Below, piece by piece: positions 41,124 to 51,181 of a DNA stretch of 64,000 nucleotides. The DNA is taken from assembly GCA_958296065.1 (NCBI GenBank), contig CATQHX010000076.1, forward strand, positions 53,845 through 117,844. Reading direction: 5' to 3'. How positions within the stretch are numbered: the first letter of the stretch is position 1; each line of letters opens with the position of its first letter. This DNA is from Vicinamibacterales bacterium. Its GTDB lineage: Bacteria; Acidobacteriota; Vicinamibacteria; Vicinamibacterales; UBA8438. Below the pieces are notes generated by a model. That model was not told the origin of the DNA, made no database searches, and saw only the letters and a list, made by a program, of their open reading frames with translations. A program made the translations under genes and the position numbers.

Positions 41124-42152
41124 GCCCCGGCCGTACTCCGGCAGTGCGGTTCGAATCCAGGCGTGCGGACGAGCGTGCGGACATGCATTCCGGGGTGCGG
41201 CGTCTCGCTTCCCCGGCGCAGCGTCGAGAAGGAGGATGCGCCACGCCGGGAAGTGGTGCGATTATGGGGGAGAATCGGAGGGTCGTCAAAGAGTCGCCCG
41301 CAATGATCGAGGCCATTCCCAACATCAGCGAAGGCCGCCGGCTCGAGGTCGTGCGGGCCGCGGTCGAAGCGATGGAACGAGTCCCGGACATCCGGGTTCT
41401 CGACTGCTCTTCCGACCCCTCTCACAACCGATCGGTCATCACGATGGTGGGCGAGGCGGCTCCTCTGCACGAATCGGTCCTGCGGCTGTTCGACGTCGCG
41501 GTGGAGCGAATCGACCTGCGCCGGCACCACGGCGTGCACCCCCGCATCGGCGCGGTCGACGTCGTGCCGTTCGTGCCCCTCGGCGGCACGCGGATGGAGA
41601 GCTGCGTCGAACTCGCGCACGCGACCGCCCGCGACGTGGCCGAGCGCCTGCAGGTGCCCGTCCTGCTGTACGAGGCTGCCGCCACAGACCGAGCCCGCCA
41701 CCGGCTGGAGCAGTTGCGACGCGGCCAGTTCGAGGGTCTGGAAGCGAAGCTGGTCGAACCCGCCTGGAAGCCCGACTACGGTCCGCCGCAGCCCCATCCT
41801 TCGGCGGGTGCATCGGCCATCGGGGCGCGAGGGCCGCTCGTGGCGTTCAACGTCGACCTGGCTGCGGACGATCTCGACGTCGCCCGGCGAATCGCCCGGA
41901 CGGTCAGGGAGAGCGGCGGCGGGCTGCCGCACGTCAAGGCCATCGGCGTGCGCCTCTCGTCGCCGCGGCGGAATCGAGTTCAGGTCTCCTTGAACCTGAC
42001 CGACTACCGGCGCACTCCGTTGTCCGCGGCCCTGGACCGCATCACCCGGGAAGCAGTGCGCGAGGGGGTCGAGATCGCCGGAACCGAGCTCGTCGGGCTC
42101 GTTCCGCGCGAGGCGATCGACGGCTCGGCGGGCGGGCGCCCGATGTTCGACG

Positions 42153-42658
<506 letters not shown>

Positions 42659-42662
<4 letters not shown>

Positions 42663-43732
42663 GCGCTCGTTCCCCCTTGCGCGTCGGGCGCCGGCGCGTC
42701 CGCCGCCCCACCGACGAGGTGGCCGATGCCGGACAGCCGCACCCCTTCGCAGGCCATCAGGATCACGCCCGCAATCGTGACCGGCACGAACGAGATGGCA
42801 TGCGCCACGAGTCCCGCCCCGACCGCACTCTCCGCACTCGCCGCGAAGAGCGTCGTCGCCCCCACCTGGAACGCCGCGTGATAGCCGCCGACGCCGGCCG
42901 GGGTCGGCACGGCCACTCCCATCACGATCAGCACCAGCACGATACCGGCGCCGGCCGGCGACATGGAGATGCCGAAGGCGACGGACACGAACCACAGGCC
43001 GGCGGTGATCGACACCCAGATGATCACCGTCCACACCATCGCCCACACGAGCGGGCCGGGCCGCCGCATCACACCGAATCCCTCCGAGAAACTATGCGAG
43101 AGCTGCGCCAGCCGCTGCGAGAGCCCCGCCGGCAGAACCGCTGTCACGCGCGCCACTCCGCGGCCGACCGACGCGGGACTCATGGCCGCCACGCACGCCA
43201 GGCCCAGGGTGCCCAGCGCGAATCCGGCTGCCACGGCGGCCCCGGCGTAAAGGGCGGGAAGCAGCCCGCTCTCCCCGACACCGCCATGCGGCTCGAACAC
43301 GACGACCGCGAGCCCGAAGATGGCCAGGATCACCGCGAGGTCGAGCAGTCTTTCCAGCACCACCGTCCCGATCGCCGCACTGACGCTCAACTCCTCCCGG
43401 CGAGCGAGCAGGTACGGTCGAAGGACCTCTCCGACACGCCCGGGCAGGATGGCGGTCGCCGCGAAGCCCATTATCGTCGCCCGCAGCGCCACCCCCAGAC
43501 GCACCCTGCCCAGGGGCTCCAGCAGATAGCACCAGCGCACCGCCCGCGCCAGATAGGTAGCCACCATCGCCATCACGGCGAGCCCAATCAGGTCGAACCG
43601 AGCACTCGCAACCGCATCGCCGACCCGCCCCAGATCGGCGCTGCGCAAGACGTAGCCCATCAGGCCCGCGCCGATCAGCGCGACCACGATCGTCCGGATG
43701 TGTTTTCGCATGCGGACCCGACCGTACAACAT
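42659..43732 (-). CDS. Flippase-like integral membrane protein (LPG synthase TM family)
   Basis: A 357-aa multi-pass membrane protein of the UPF0104 / lysylphosphatidylglycerol-synthase TM group. About eight hydrophobic helices are visible, with the conserved PGRVGEVLRPYLLARRE (about residues 96-112) and VPTPAGVGGYHAAF (about 283-296). Related proteins move lipids or amino-acylated lipids across membranes; the substrate is unknown. A start at 43711 (MRKHIRTIVVALIG) is an alternative. The stop overlaps the nrdR start by 4 bp. Confidence 0.85.
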
Positions 43733-43766
43733 TTCGTTTTGCCGTCGCGGGATTGTGCCGGTAAGC

Positions 43767-43772
43767 TATGAT
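43767..43772 (+). promoter_or_regulatory. Possible -10 element for purC
   Basis: TATGAT lies 24 nt before the TTG start; a TTGCCG at 43739 is 22 bp upstream, too far for a standard pair. Listed as a weak candidate. Confidence 0.35.
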
Positions 43773-43796
43773 TCTTCATCCCGCACGAGGTTCCTG

Positions 43797-44714
43797 TTGT
43801 CATCCAGCGCATCAGTTTTCGAAACATCCATCGACGGCGTCGCCATTCACCGCCGCGGCAAGGTCCGCGACATGTACGAGGTCGGCGAGCACCTGCTCAT
43901 GGTCGCCACCGACCGCATCTCCGCGTACGACGTGGTGCTCGGGTCCGCCGTGCCGGACAAGGGGCGGGTCCTGACGCAACTGTCGGCGTTCTGGTTCGGT
44001 CGCACCGGACACATCGTCGGCAATCACATGGTCTCGACCGAGCCCGGCGAGTATCCGCAGCCGCTCCGCGACCACGGGGCGCTGCTCGCCGGCCGCTCGA
44101 TGCTGGTGCGCCGCACCCGACCCATACCGATCGAGTGCGTCGCCCGCGGATACCTCTCCGGCTCCGGCTGGAAGGAGTATCAACGCAACGGACAGGTCTG
44201 TGGCGTCCAGCTTCCCGCGGGCCTGCGCGAGTCGGACCGCCTGCCCGAGCCGATCTTCACCCCGGCCACCAAGGCGGAGACCGGGCACGACATCAACATC
44301 AGCGAAGCCGAGGCCGGCCGCCTCGTCGGTCCGGATCTCGTGTCCCGGCTGCGCGCGCTGACCCTGGCGCTCTACGAGCACGGCGCGGCCCACGCCGCGG
44401 GGCACGGGATCATCGTCGCGGATACCAAGTTCGAGTTCGGGATAGTAAACGAAGAGGGCGGCGAGGACGTCATCCTGATCGACGAAGTGCTGACCCCCGA
44501 CTCGTCGCGGTTCTGGCCGGCGGAGCGCTACGAGGCGGGCGGTCCGCAGCCGAGCTTCGACAAGCAGTACGTCCGCGACTACCTGGACCGCATCGAATGG
44601 GATCGACAGCCGCCGGCGCCGACGCTTCCCGATGACGTGGTCGCCAACACGCGTCTGAAGTACGTCGAGGCCTACCGCCTGCTGTCAGGCCGCGACCTGA
44701 ACGTCCACGGATAG
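43797..44714 (+). CDS. purC: SAICAR synthase
   Basis: Purine pathway enzyme that ligates CAIR and aspartate. The 305-aa long-form product has GKVRDMYEVGEHLLMVATDR, VARGYLSGSGWKEYQRNG and DTKFEFGIV. Start: a GAGG site at 43787-43790 precedes the TTG at 43797 by 6 nt; this is a rare TTG start. An upstream ATG frame lacks a ribosome site and family similarity. Confidence 0.93.
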   Translation: MSSSASVFETSIDGVAIHRRGKVRDMYEVGEHLLMVATDRISAYDVVLGSAVPDKGRVLTQLSAFWFGRTGHIVGNHMVSTEPGEYPQPLRDHGALLAGRSMLVRRTRPIPIECVARGYLSGSGWKEYQRNGQVCGVQLPAGLRESDRLPEPIFTPATKAETGHDINISEAEAGRLVGPDLVSRLRALTLALYEHGAAHAAGHGIIVADTKFEFGIVNEEGGEDVILIDEVLTPDSSRFWPAERYEAGGPQPSFDKQYVRDYLDRIEWDRQPPAPTLPDDVVANTRLKYVEAYRLLSGRDLNVHG

Positions 44715-44725
44715 GACCTGACCCC

Positions 44726-44935
44726 GTGCGCGAGGAACTCGACAGGCTGGTCGACGAGATGTTGACCAAGGGCATCCGCTACGAGGATGCGCAACGCGAA
44801 ATCGAGAAGCGGTTCATCAGCCGCGCCCTGGAAAAGTCCAACGGCCGGCTGGGCGCTGCCGCGAGGCTCCTCGGCATCCACCGCAACACGCTCACCCGGA
44901 AAATCGCCGCGCACCGATTGAAGCGCATCGGCTGA
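44726..44935 (+). CDS. Small Fis-type helix-turn-helix protein
   Basis: A 69-aa protein made almost entirely of a Fis-family HTH_8 domain (ALEKSNGRLGAAARLLGIHR, residues about 35-54, then NTLTRKI). Fis-type domains usually sit at the C-terminus of sigma-54 activators; here the AAA+ part is absent. It begins with a GTG 11 nt after purC and precedes the groES promoter. A role as a nucleoid or regulatory protein is inferred. Confidence 0.8.
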   Translation: MREELDRLVDEMLTKGIRYEDAQREIEKRFISRALEKSNGRLGAAARLLGIHRNTLTRKIAAHRLKRIG

Positions 44936-44955
44936 CGCCCCGGGCTCCCGCCCCC

Positions 44956-44979
44956 TTCTTGACGCTGTTCTTGACGCTG
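44956..44979. repeat. Tandem duplication of a -35 region upstream of groES
   Basis: Two direct copies of the 12-mer TTCTTGACGCTG abut each other (44956-44967 and 44968-44979). Only the second TTGACG is spaced correctly (18 bp) from the TACAAT -10; the first would have 30 bp. The duplication may create a weak second site or be an activator contact. Confidence 0.75.
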
Positions 44980-45000
44980 TTCGAACTCGGCCGCTACAAT
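44971..45000 (+). promoter_or_regulatory. Sigma-70-type promoter for groESL
   Basis: TTGACG (44971-44976) and TACAAT (44995-45000) are separated by 18 bp. The leader to groES is about 97 nt. No CIRCE operator is present. Confidence 0.75.
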
Positions 45001-45013
45001 AGCAGACTCGGTC

Positions 45014-45068
45014 GGTGACTGCTAACGTCACCATGTAGCAGGGCCGCGCGGCAGGCGAATCGCGCGGC
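45014..45068. promoter_or_regulatory. Overlapping inverted repeats in the groES leader
   Basis: GGTGAC (45014-45019) and GTCACC (45027-45032) form a perfect 6-bp palindrome with a 7-nt centre just after the predicted start site. CTGCTA (45019-45024) and TAGCAG (45036-45041) form a second, overlapping one. GCCGCGCG (45043-45050) and CGCGCGGC (45061-45068) form an 8-bp stem downstream. The first is a candidate repressor operator or part of a mutually exclusive RNA fold. Function is inferred. Confidence 0.5.
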
Positions 45069-45103
45069 TTGGCGGAGTTCTCACGAAGGGAGTTGCAGAG
45101 TTC

Positions 45104-45403
45104 ATGGCTGTCAAGGTACGACCACTTCATGACCGCATCATCGTCGAGCGTATCGAGGAAGGCGAGCAGCAGGTCGGCGGCATCATCATCCCGGACACGG
45201 CCAAGGAGAAGCCGCAGCAGGGCAAGGTGATCGCGGCCGGCAACGGCAAGATCAAGGACGACGGCACGGTGACGCCGCTCGACGTCAAGGCGGGCGACAC
45301 GGTGCTGTTCGGCAAGTACTCCGGCCAGGAGATCAAGCTGGAGGGCGACGAGTTCCTGATCATGCGCGAGGACGAGATCCTCGGCGTCATCGAAAGCGAC
45401 TAG
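45104..45403 (+). CDS. groES: Co-chaperonin GroES
   Basis: Heptameric lid of the GroEL chaperonin. The 99-aa product has VRPLHDRIIVERIEEGEQQV, GGIIIPDTAKEKPQQGKVIA and YSGQEIKLEGDEFLIMREDE. It precedes groEL by 40 nt. Confidence 0.98.
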   Translation: MAVKVRPLHDRIIVERIEEGEQQVGGIIIPDTAKEKPQQGKVIAAGNGKIKDDGTVTPLDVKAGDTVLFGKYSGQEIKLEGDEFLIMREDEILGVIESD

Positions 45404-45443
45404 CGGCGACCACCCGCAATTCAGTGATTGGAGTTCCAGAATA

Positions 45444-47081
<1,638 letters not shown>

Positions 47082-47111
47082 GACAACCTGCTTCCGACGG
47101 AGCGTATTCGA

Positions 47112-47150
47112 CGCCCGGGCCGGTCACACGCCGGTCCGGGCGTTTTCTTT
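47112..47150 (+). terminator. Intrinsic terminator of groESL
   Basis: CGCCCGGGCCGG (47112-47123), loop TCACACG, CCGGTCCGGGCG (47131-47142) form a 12-bp GC-rich stem with one G-T pair, followed by TTTTCTTT (47143-47150). It is the only typical rho-independent terminator I saw in the window. Confidence 0.88.
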
Positions 47151-47151
47151 C

Positions 47152-47203
47152 CCCGCCCGCGGACCCCGCCCGCGGACCCCGCCCGCGGACCCCGCCCGCG
47201 GAC
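47152..47203. repeat. 13-bp tandem repeat (4 perfect copies)
   Basis: Unit CCCGCCCGCGGAC repeated four times without mismatch, directly after the groESL terminator, within the 342-bp gap before the TonB-like gene. A weaker imperfect repeat (GTCTGCGTTGG at 47349 and 47370) follows. No gene is visible in this gap. Confidence 0.85.
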
Positions 47204-47423
47204 CCGCGGCCGGAACGCGGCAGGCAGGCACCGCTCGGCTGTCAACCGCACCACCCGAGTGCCAGCCCCGGAAGCCCGCCCGGCGGGTGCCATGCCGGTC
47301 AGGCGCGCACCGGACTGCTCGATCGGAGGCCTGTATTCCCGGTGGAAGGTCTGCGTTGGTGCGGCCGAGAGCGTCTGCGTTGGCGCGGCGGACGTCTGCA
47401 ACCGGTCCGCGCCGCGTCGGCTG

Positions 47424-48491
47424 TCAGCGCAGGTTGAAGAACAACTCGAGGCTGACCAGCACCGCGACCGGTTCGCCGAAGCGCATGCCGGGCGCGAAGC
47501 GCCACTGCTTCGCCGCCGAGATCGCCTGCTCGTCGAGGCCGAAGACCGTGTCCAGCGACTTGCTGATCGTGACGTCGCCGACCTCGCCGCTGGGCAGGAC
47601 GACGACGTCCAACCAGACCGTGCCCTGAATCCGCGCCCGCATCGCCTCTGCGGTGTACTGCGGCGTCACCTCCCGCAACAGCCGCGGAATGCTGAGACCC
47701 GCGGTACCCGGACGATAGACGCCGCCGCCGGTGCCGCCGCCTTCCCCCGGACCAAGCCCGTTGCCCTGCCCCGGTCCGGCGCCGCCACCGTCGCCGCTCC
47801 CGGCGCCGCCACCGGTCCCGCTCCCCTGCGAAGACTCCGACTCGGCACGCAGTCCCTCCAGCACACCGGGCCTCGTCTCGAGCGCGCTCGCGACCGGCAG
47901 GGCCGGAATCGAAAGCTCCTGCGTCTCAAGGGGCTCCGGTTCCGGTTCCGGCTCGGGCTCCGGTTCCGGCTCGACCGGCACGGGCTCCTCGATGGGCACG
48001 CTCAATGCGGCTTCCTCGGGGCCCTCGAGCTGCGCCAGCCGCGGCATTTCCAGCGACTCGTTGCCGCCCCCGCCACCACCACCGCCCGGCCCCTCCTCGG
48101 GGATCCAGACGATGCCGACGTAGTTCTGCTGCTCGACGATCTCGTACACGCGCTCCGGTGCCAGACTCAGCAGGAGCAACACGATCCCGACCCCGACAGC
48201 GTGGCTCGTGAGCGATGCCGCGAGCGAGCCGCCCATGCGTTGCTGGCTGGCACGCAGCAGGAAATGCACATCCGCGGGTGCCACGTCGGCCGGCAGTATC
48301 GAGAGGGATCCGTCGGTGGTCCGAACACCGGGGGTCGCGGCTCCCTCTTCGCCACCGGAACGGCTACGCTTCAAGCGCAAGGGACCGGAGACTCGCGGCG
48401 CCACGACGCGGCGACGCCGGCGTTCAGGCGGGGTGTACGACGTATGCGACGGTGGAAATCGAATCTGACCGAGCCCTAGACCCTGGCTCAA
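47424..48491 (-). CDS. TonB-family energy transducer with Pro-Glu and Gly-rich linkers
   Basis: Links inner-membrane proton-motive force to outer-membrane receptors. The 355-aa product has an unusual cytoplasmic N-terminal part (residues 1-85), one membrane helix (SHAVGVGIVLLLLSLA, about 95-110), a Gly-rich stretch, an EPEPEPEP repeat, a second Gly/Ser-rich linker and a C-terminal TonB domain (PQYTAEAMRARIQGTVWLDV, about 280-299). A GAGGAGG site precedes the TTG start at 48491, which supports it. No exbB/exbD is adjacent. Confidence 0.87.
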   Translation of the reverse strand: MSQGLGLGQIRFPPSHTSYTPPERRRRRVVAPRVSGPLRLKRSRSGGEEGAATPGVRTTDGSLSILPADVAPADVHFLLRASQQRMGGSLAASLTSHAVGVGIVLLLLSLAPERVYEIVEQQNYVGIVWIPEEGPGGGGGGGGNESLEMPRLAQLEGPEEAALSVPIEEPVPVEPEPEPEPEPEPEPLETQELSIPALPVASALETRPGVLEGLRAESESSQGSGTGGGAGSGDGGGAGPGQGNGLGPGEGGGTGGGVYRPGTAGLSIPRLLREVTPQYTAEAMRARIQGTVWLDVVVLPSGEVGDVTISKSLDTVFGLDEQAISAAKQWRFAPGMRFGEPVAVLVSLELFFNLR

Positions 48492-48599
48492 GGGTGCGCC
48501 TCCTCACCCCATTTTGCCCGACCTGCCGCAAATGGGCAACCTGGCGGCTTGACGCCGACGACCACAACCGTTGCAGCAAGAAAAGACGAGCGCGCCGGA

Positions 48600-49067
48600 T
48601 CAGACCCGCCCGCGCCAGGCTCCGATAGCTGCGTTCCCACCACCGTAGGCATGCATGAGCGCCAGGGCGTCGGCGGCGCGAGGTTCCCCCGCCACCGCGA
48701 CCAGAATGCCCCCGCGGGCCGTGAGCGTCTCGAAAATGAACCCGTCGTGGGCCTGAAACCCCGCCCGACGCATGGTCGCCGCCACTCCGATCGCGCCCAA
48801 GCCATTGTCCTCGCCCTGCAGCGCCTCAACGAGGGGGCCATGAGCGACCGCGGCGCCGAGGCCCCGCACGTCGACCACCGCCTGCCCCGTCCCGGCGCCG
48901 AACGTCTTCTCCGCCAGCTCGCTGACTTCCGGCGCCTGCTTGGCGACAATCGAAAGCGCGGCTGGCGGGAAGCCTTCGCCGGCGAGCGCGTCGAGCCCGC
49001 GCGATGCCCATGCCGTGTCCTGAAACACGCCCACCGTGAAGCACGGTCCGTCCTGATAGCTCGCCAT
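48600..49067 (-). CDS. Uncharacterised 155-aa protein, general stress protein-like
   Basis: Alpha/beta protein with GVFQDTAWASRGLDALAGEG near the N-terminus and a Gly-rich ending (HAYGGGNAAIGAWRGRV). The first part resembles the short domain of bacterial general stress proteins (17M-like, DUF1269 type) that bind ligands by an alpha/beta sandwich, but it is divergent. No signal or membrane segment. A GGAGGG site lies upstream of the ATG at 49067. Confidence 0.6.
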   Translation of the reverse strand: MASYQDGPCFTVGVFQDTAWASRGLDALAGEGFPPAALSIVAKQAPEVSELAEKTFGAGTGQAVVDVRGLGAAVAHGPLVEALQGEDNGLGAIGVAATMRRAGFQAHDGFIFETLTARGGILVAVAGEPRAADALALMHAYGGGNAAIGAWRGRV

Positions 49068-49143
49068 ACGTCGTCGGCTGCCCTCCGGGCGCCTGATTCA
49101 GCGGCGCCGCCGAATTGTAGCACCGTTCGGCAGCGTGCTTGGG

Positions 49144-49180
49144 CCGAAACGCCGAACCAGCGAGGCGTTTCGGGGCGCTA
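49144..49180. repeat. Dispersed repeat, module A copy at the selB stop
   Basis: CCGAAACGCC (49144-49153), loop of 10 nt, GGCGTTTCGG (49164-49173): a perfect 10-bp stem, followed by GGCGCTA containing the TAG stop of selB (49180-49178). Module B is absent. Confidence 0.8.
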
Positions 49181-51130
49181 GATGACGATTCGGTCCCGTC
49201 CCACCCGGCGGGTGACGCGTACCCGATCCAGGTACTCGAGAAGCGGGATGGCGAACTTTCTCGTGATGCCGAAGCGTTGCTTGAACCACGCCACGTCGAT
49301 ACGGACCGGCTCACCCGCCGCCCCCTTCAACTGCACGACATCCGTCCTGAGACGCTCGAGCGCGTCGCGATGAAACACCAGGGTATCCAGACGCTCCACG
49401 AGGCCGTCGCGCAGCAGCAGCTTGAGCATCCGGTCGGCGAGCCCCTCGTCAATCCCCTGCCCCTGCGCCCATGCGAGCGGATCCGGCGGCGAGAGCCCCT
49501 CCCGCTGAAGGAGGTCGGCGAGCGCGGCCTTGACGCGTGCCTCGTCATCCGTCAGCACGATGCGGTGCGTCGACAGGGTCAGATGACGGCCGCCACCCAG
49601 CTCCCCCTCGGCAGCCAGGGCACTCACGAGGTGGTCGAACAGAGCCTGGCCGCCCCGCTTCGCCAGGCGCTCGCGCGCTTCCTCTCGGGGGAGGCCGGGC
49701 TCGAGAGGATGCTCCTCGTGGTAGGCGCCAACCATTGCGAGCAGGGCCTCGCGGGCCGCCGCGACCGGCGCTGCCGCGATGAGGCGCTCCCCCACCACGA
49801 CCACCGCGCCCCTCTTGGCGAGCGCCGCCGCGACGCGCCTGACTGCGGTGAGTTCGCGACCGACACGAGGCGCAAGCGCATCGAGAGTCAGTCCCGCGCC
49901 GGCCGCATCGTCGACCATGGTCAGCACGGCCGCGCGGTCATCGTCGAGCGTGTCCAGGCGCCGCAGGCGTTCGAAGCCCGCCGCGGAACGCAGCCGCCCG
50001 GACGCAGGATCCGGATCGAGCACGATGCCGCCGCCAATCGTGATCATCGGCGAGTAGGCTCGCAGCACGAAGCGATCCCCCCGGGTCAGGGCAACCGACT
50101 GTTCGAGATGCAGGCGAACGAACGCCGAGCCACCGGGCTTCAGCACGCTCGGGAACACGGGGGGGCCATCTCGGGCGGCGTCCGCCCCCCTGCGCGGCGC
50201 GGGCCGTGCCGCACCGATCGCAAGCCGGCCCATGACCTCGCTGGTCCCCTGGTGAAACCGAACCCGCGCACCGTACTTCAACGGTCGCGCGCCATCGAGC
50301 AGCGTCACGTGCCCGTCGAACCGGCGCGTCGCGCGCAGACCCGGCGCCACGGTAAGGGTGTCTCCGCGCTGCAGATCGTCCACCCCGATTCCCGCCAGAT
50401 TGACAGCCACCCGCTGCCCGCCGACTGAACGCGCCCGAGGTTCACCGTGCACCTGCAGACCACGTACCTTCACTCGCCGGCCGGCTGGCAACAACGCAAG
50501 CTCGCCCTCGCCCTCGATGACGCCGGAAACCTGCGTGCCGGTGACCACGGTCCCGAATCCTCTCACGGTGAATGCACGATCGATGGGCAGCCGCGCAATC
50601 CCACCATCGCGTCGCCCGGTGACGCCGTCCGCAAGCGCCGCGAGCTCGCGCCGGATGTCGTCGAGCCCCGCGCCCGTACGCGCCGACACCGCGACCAGCG
50701 GCGCGCCGTCGAGGAACGAGCCGGCAATCAGCTCACGGGTCTCGAGACGCACGAGCTCCAGTGTCTCCTCGTCCACCAGATCGGCCTTGGTCAGAGCCAC
50801 GAGACCGCCGCCCACCCCCAGGAGCCGACAGATGTCGAAGTGCTCGCGCGTCTGCGGCATGACGGATTCGTCGGCCGCGATGACCAGCAGCACGAAGTCG
50901 ATTCCGCTCGCCCCCGCCAGCATGTTGCGCACGAAACGCTCGTGGCCCGGCACGTCGACGAAGGCAAGTTGCGTGTCCCCCTGCCGGTACGGCGCGAATC
51001 CGAGATCGATGGTGATCCCTCTCGCCTTTTCCTCCTGCAGCCGGTCCGGATCGATCCCCGTCAATGCCTCGACCAGAGTGCTCTTGCCGTGGTCGATATG
51101 CCCCGCCGTGCCGACTACCAGGTGCTTCAC
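49178..51130 (-). CDS. selB: Selenocysteine-specific elongation factor SelB
   Basis: Delivers Sec-tRNA to UGA codons at SECIS hairpins. The 650-aa product has the GTPase motifs GHIDHGKST (residues 10-18), DVPGHERFV and TKADLVDEETL, domain 2 with FTVRGFGTVVTGTQ, and four C-terminal winged-helix repeats ending in GITRKFAIPLLEYLDRVRVT. GTG at 51130 (VKHLVVGTAGHIDH) is preferred to an ATG 12 nt earlier. selA, selC and selD are not in this window, and I found no obvious selenoprotein. Confidence 0.95.
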   Translation of the reverse strand: MKHLVVGTAGHIDHGKSTLVEALTGIDPDRLQEEKARGITIDLGFAPYRQGDTQLAFVDVPGHERFVRNMLAGASGIDFVLLVIAADESVMPQTREHFDICRLLGVGGGLVALTKADLVDEETLELVRLETRELIAGSFLDGAPLVAVSARTGAGLDDIRRELAALADGVTGRRDGGIARLPIDRAFTVRGFGTVVTGTQVSGVIEGEGELALLPAGRRVKVRGLQVHGEPRARSVGGQRVAVNLAGIGVDDLQRGDTLTVAPGLRATRRFDGHVTLLDGARPLKYGARVRFHQGTSEVMGRLAIGAARPAPRRGADAARDGPPVFPSVLKPGGSAFVRLHLEQSVALTRGDRFVLRAYSPMITIGGGIVLDPDPASGRLRSAAGFERLRRLDTLDDDRAAVLTMVDDAAGAGLTLDALAPRVGRELTAVRRVAAALAKRGAVVVVGERLIAAAPVAAAREALLAMVGAYHEEHPLEPGLPREEARERLAKRGGQALFDHLVSALAAEGELGGGRHLTLSTHRIVLTDDEARVKAALADLLQREGLSPPDPLAWAQGQGIDEGLADRMLKLLLRDGLVERLDTLVFHRDALERLRTDVVQLKGAAGEPVRIDVAWFKQRFGITRKFAIPLLEYLDRVRVTRRVGRDRIVI

Positions 51131-51181
51131 GGGACAAATCATCGCATGGTCGGGTCCCCGGGCGTGGACGGCGCCGGAGCA

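Noticed and set aside
43739..43772. Standard promoter for purC with TTGCCG as -35
   Set aside because: The spacer would be 22 bp, outside the usual range; only the -10 is kept as a weak call.
44936..45103. CIRCE/HrcA operator upstream of groES
   Set aside because: No TTAGCACTC-N9-GAGTGCTAA or close variant is present; only other palindromes are seen.
47152..47203. CRISPR array
   Set aside because: Repeats are contiguous 13-mers without spacers and no cas genes are nearby.
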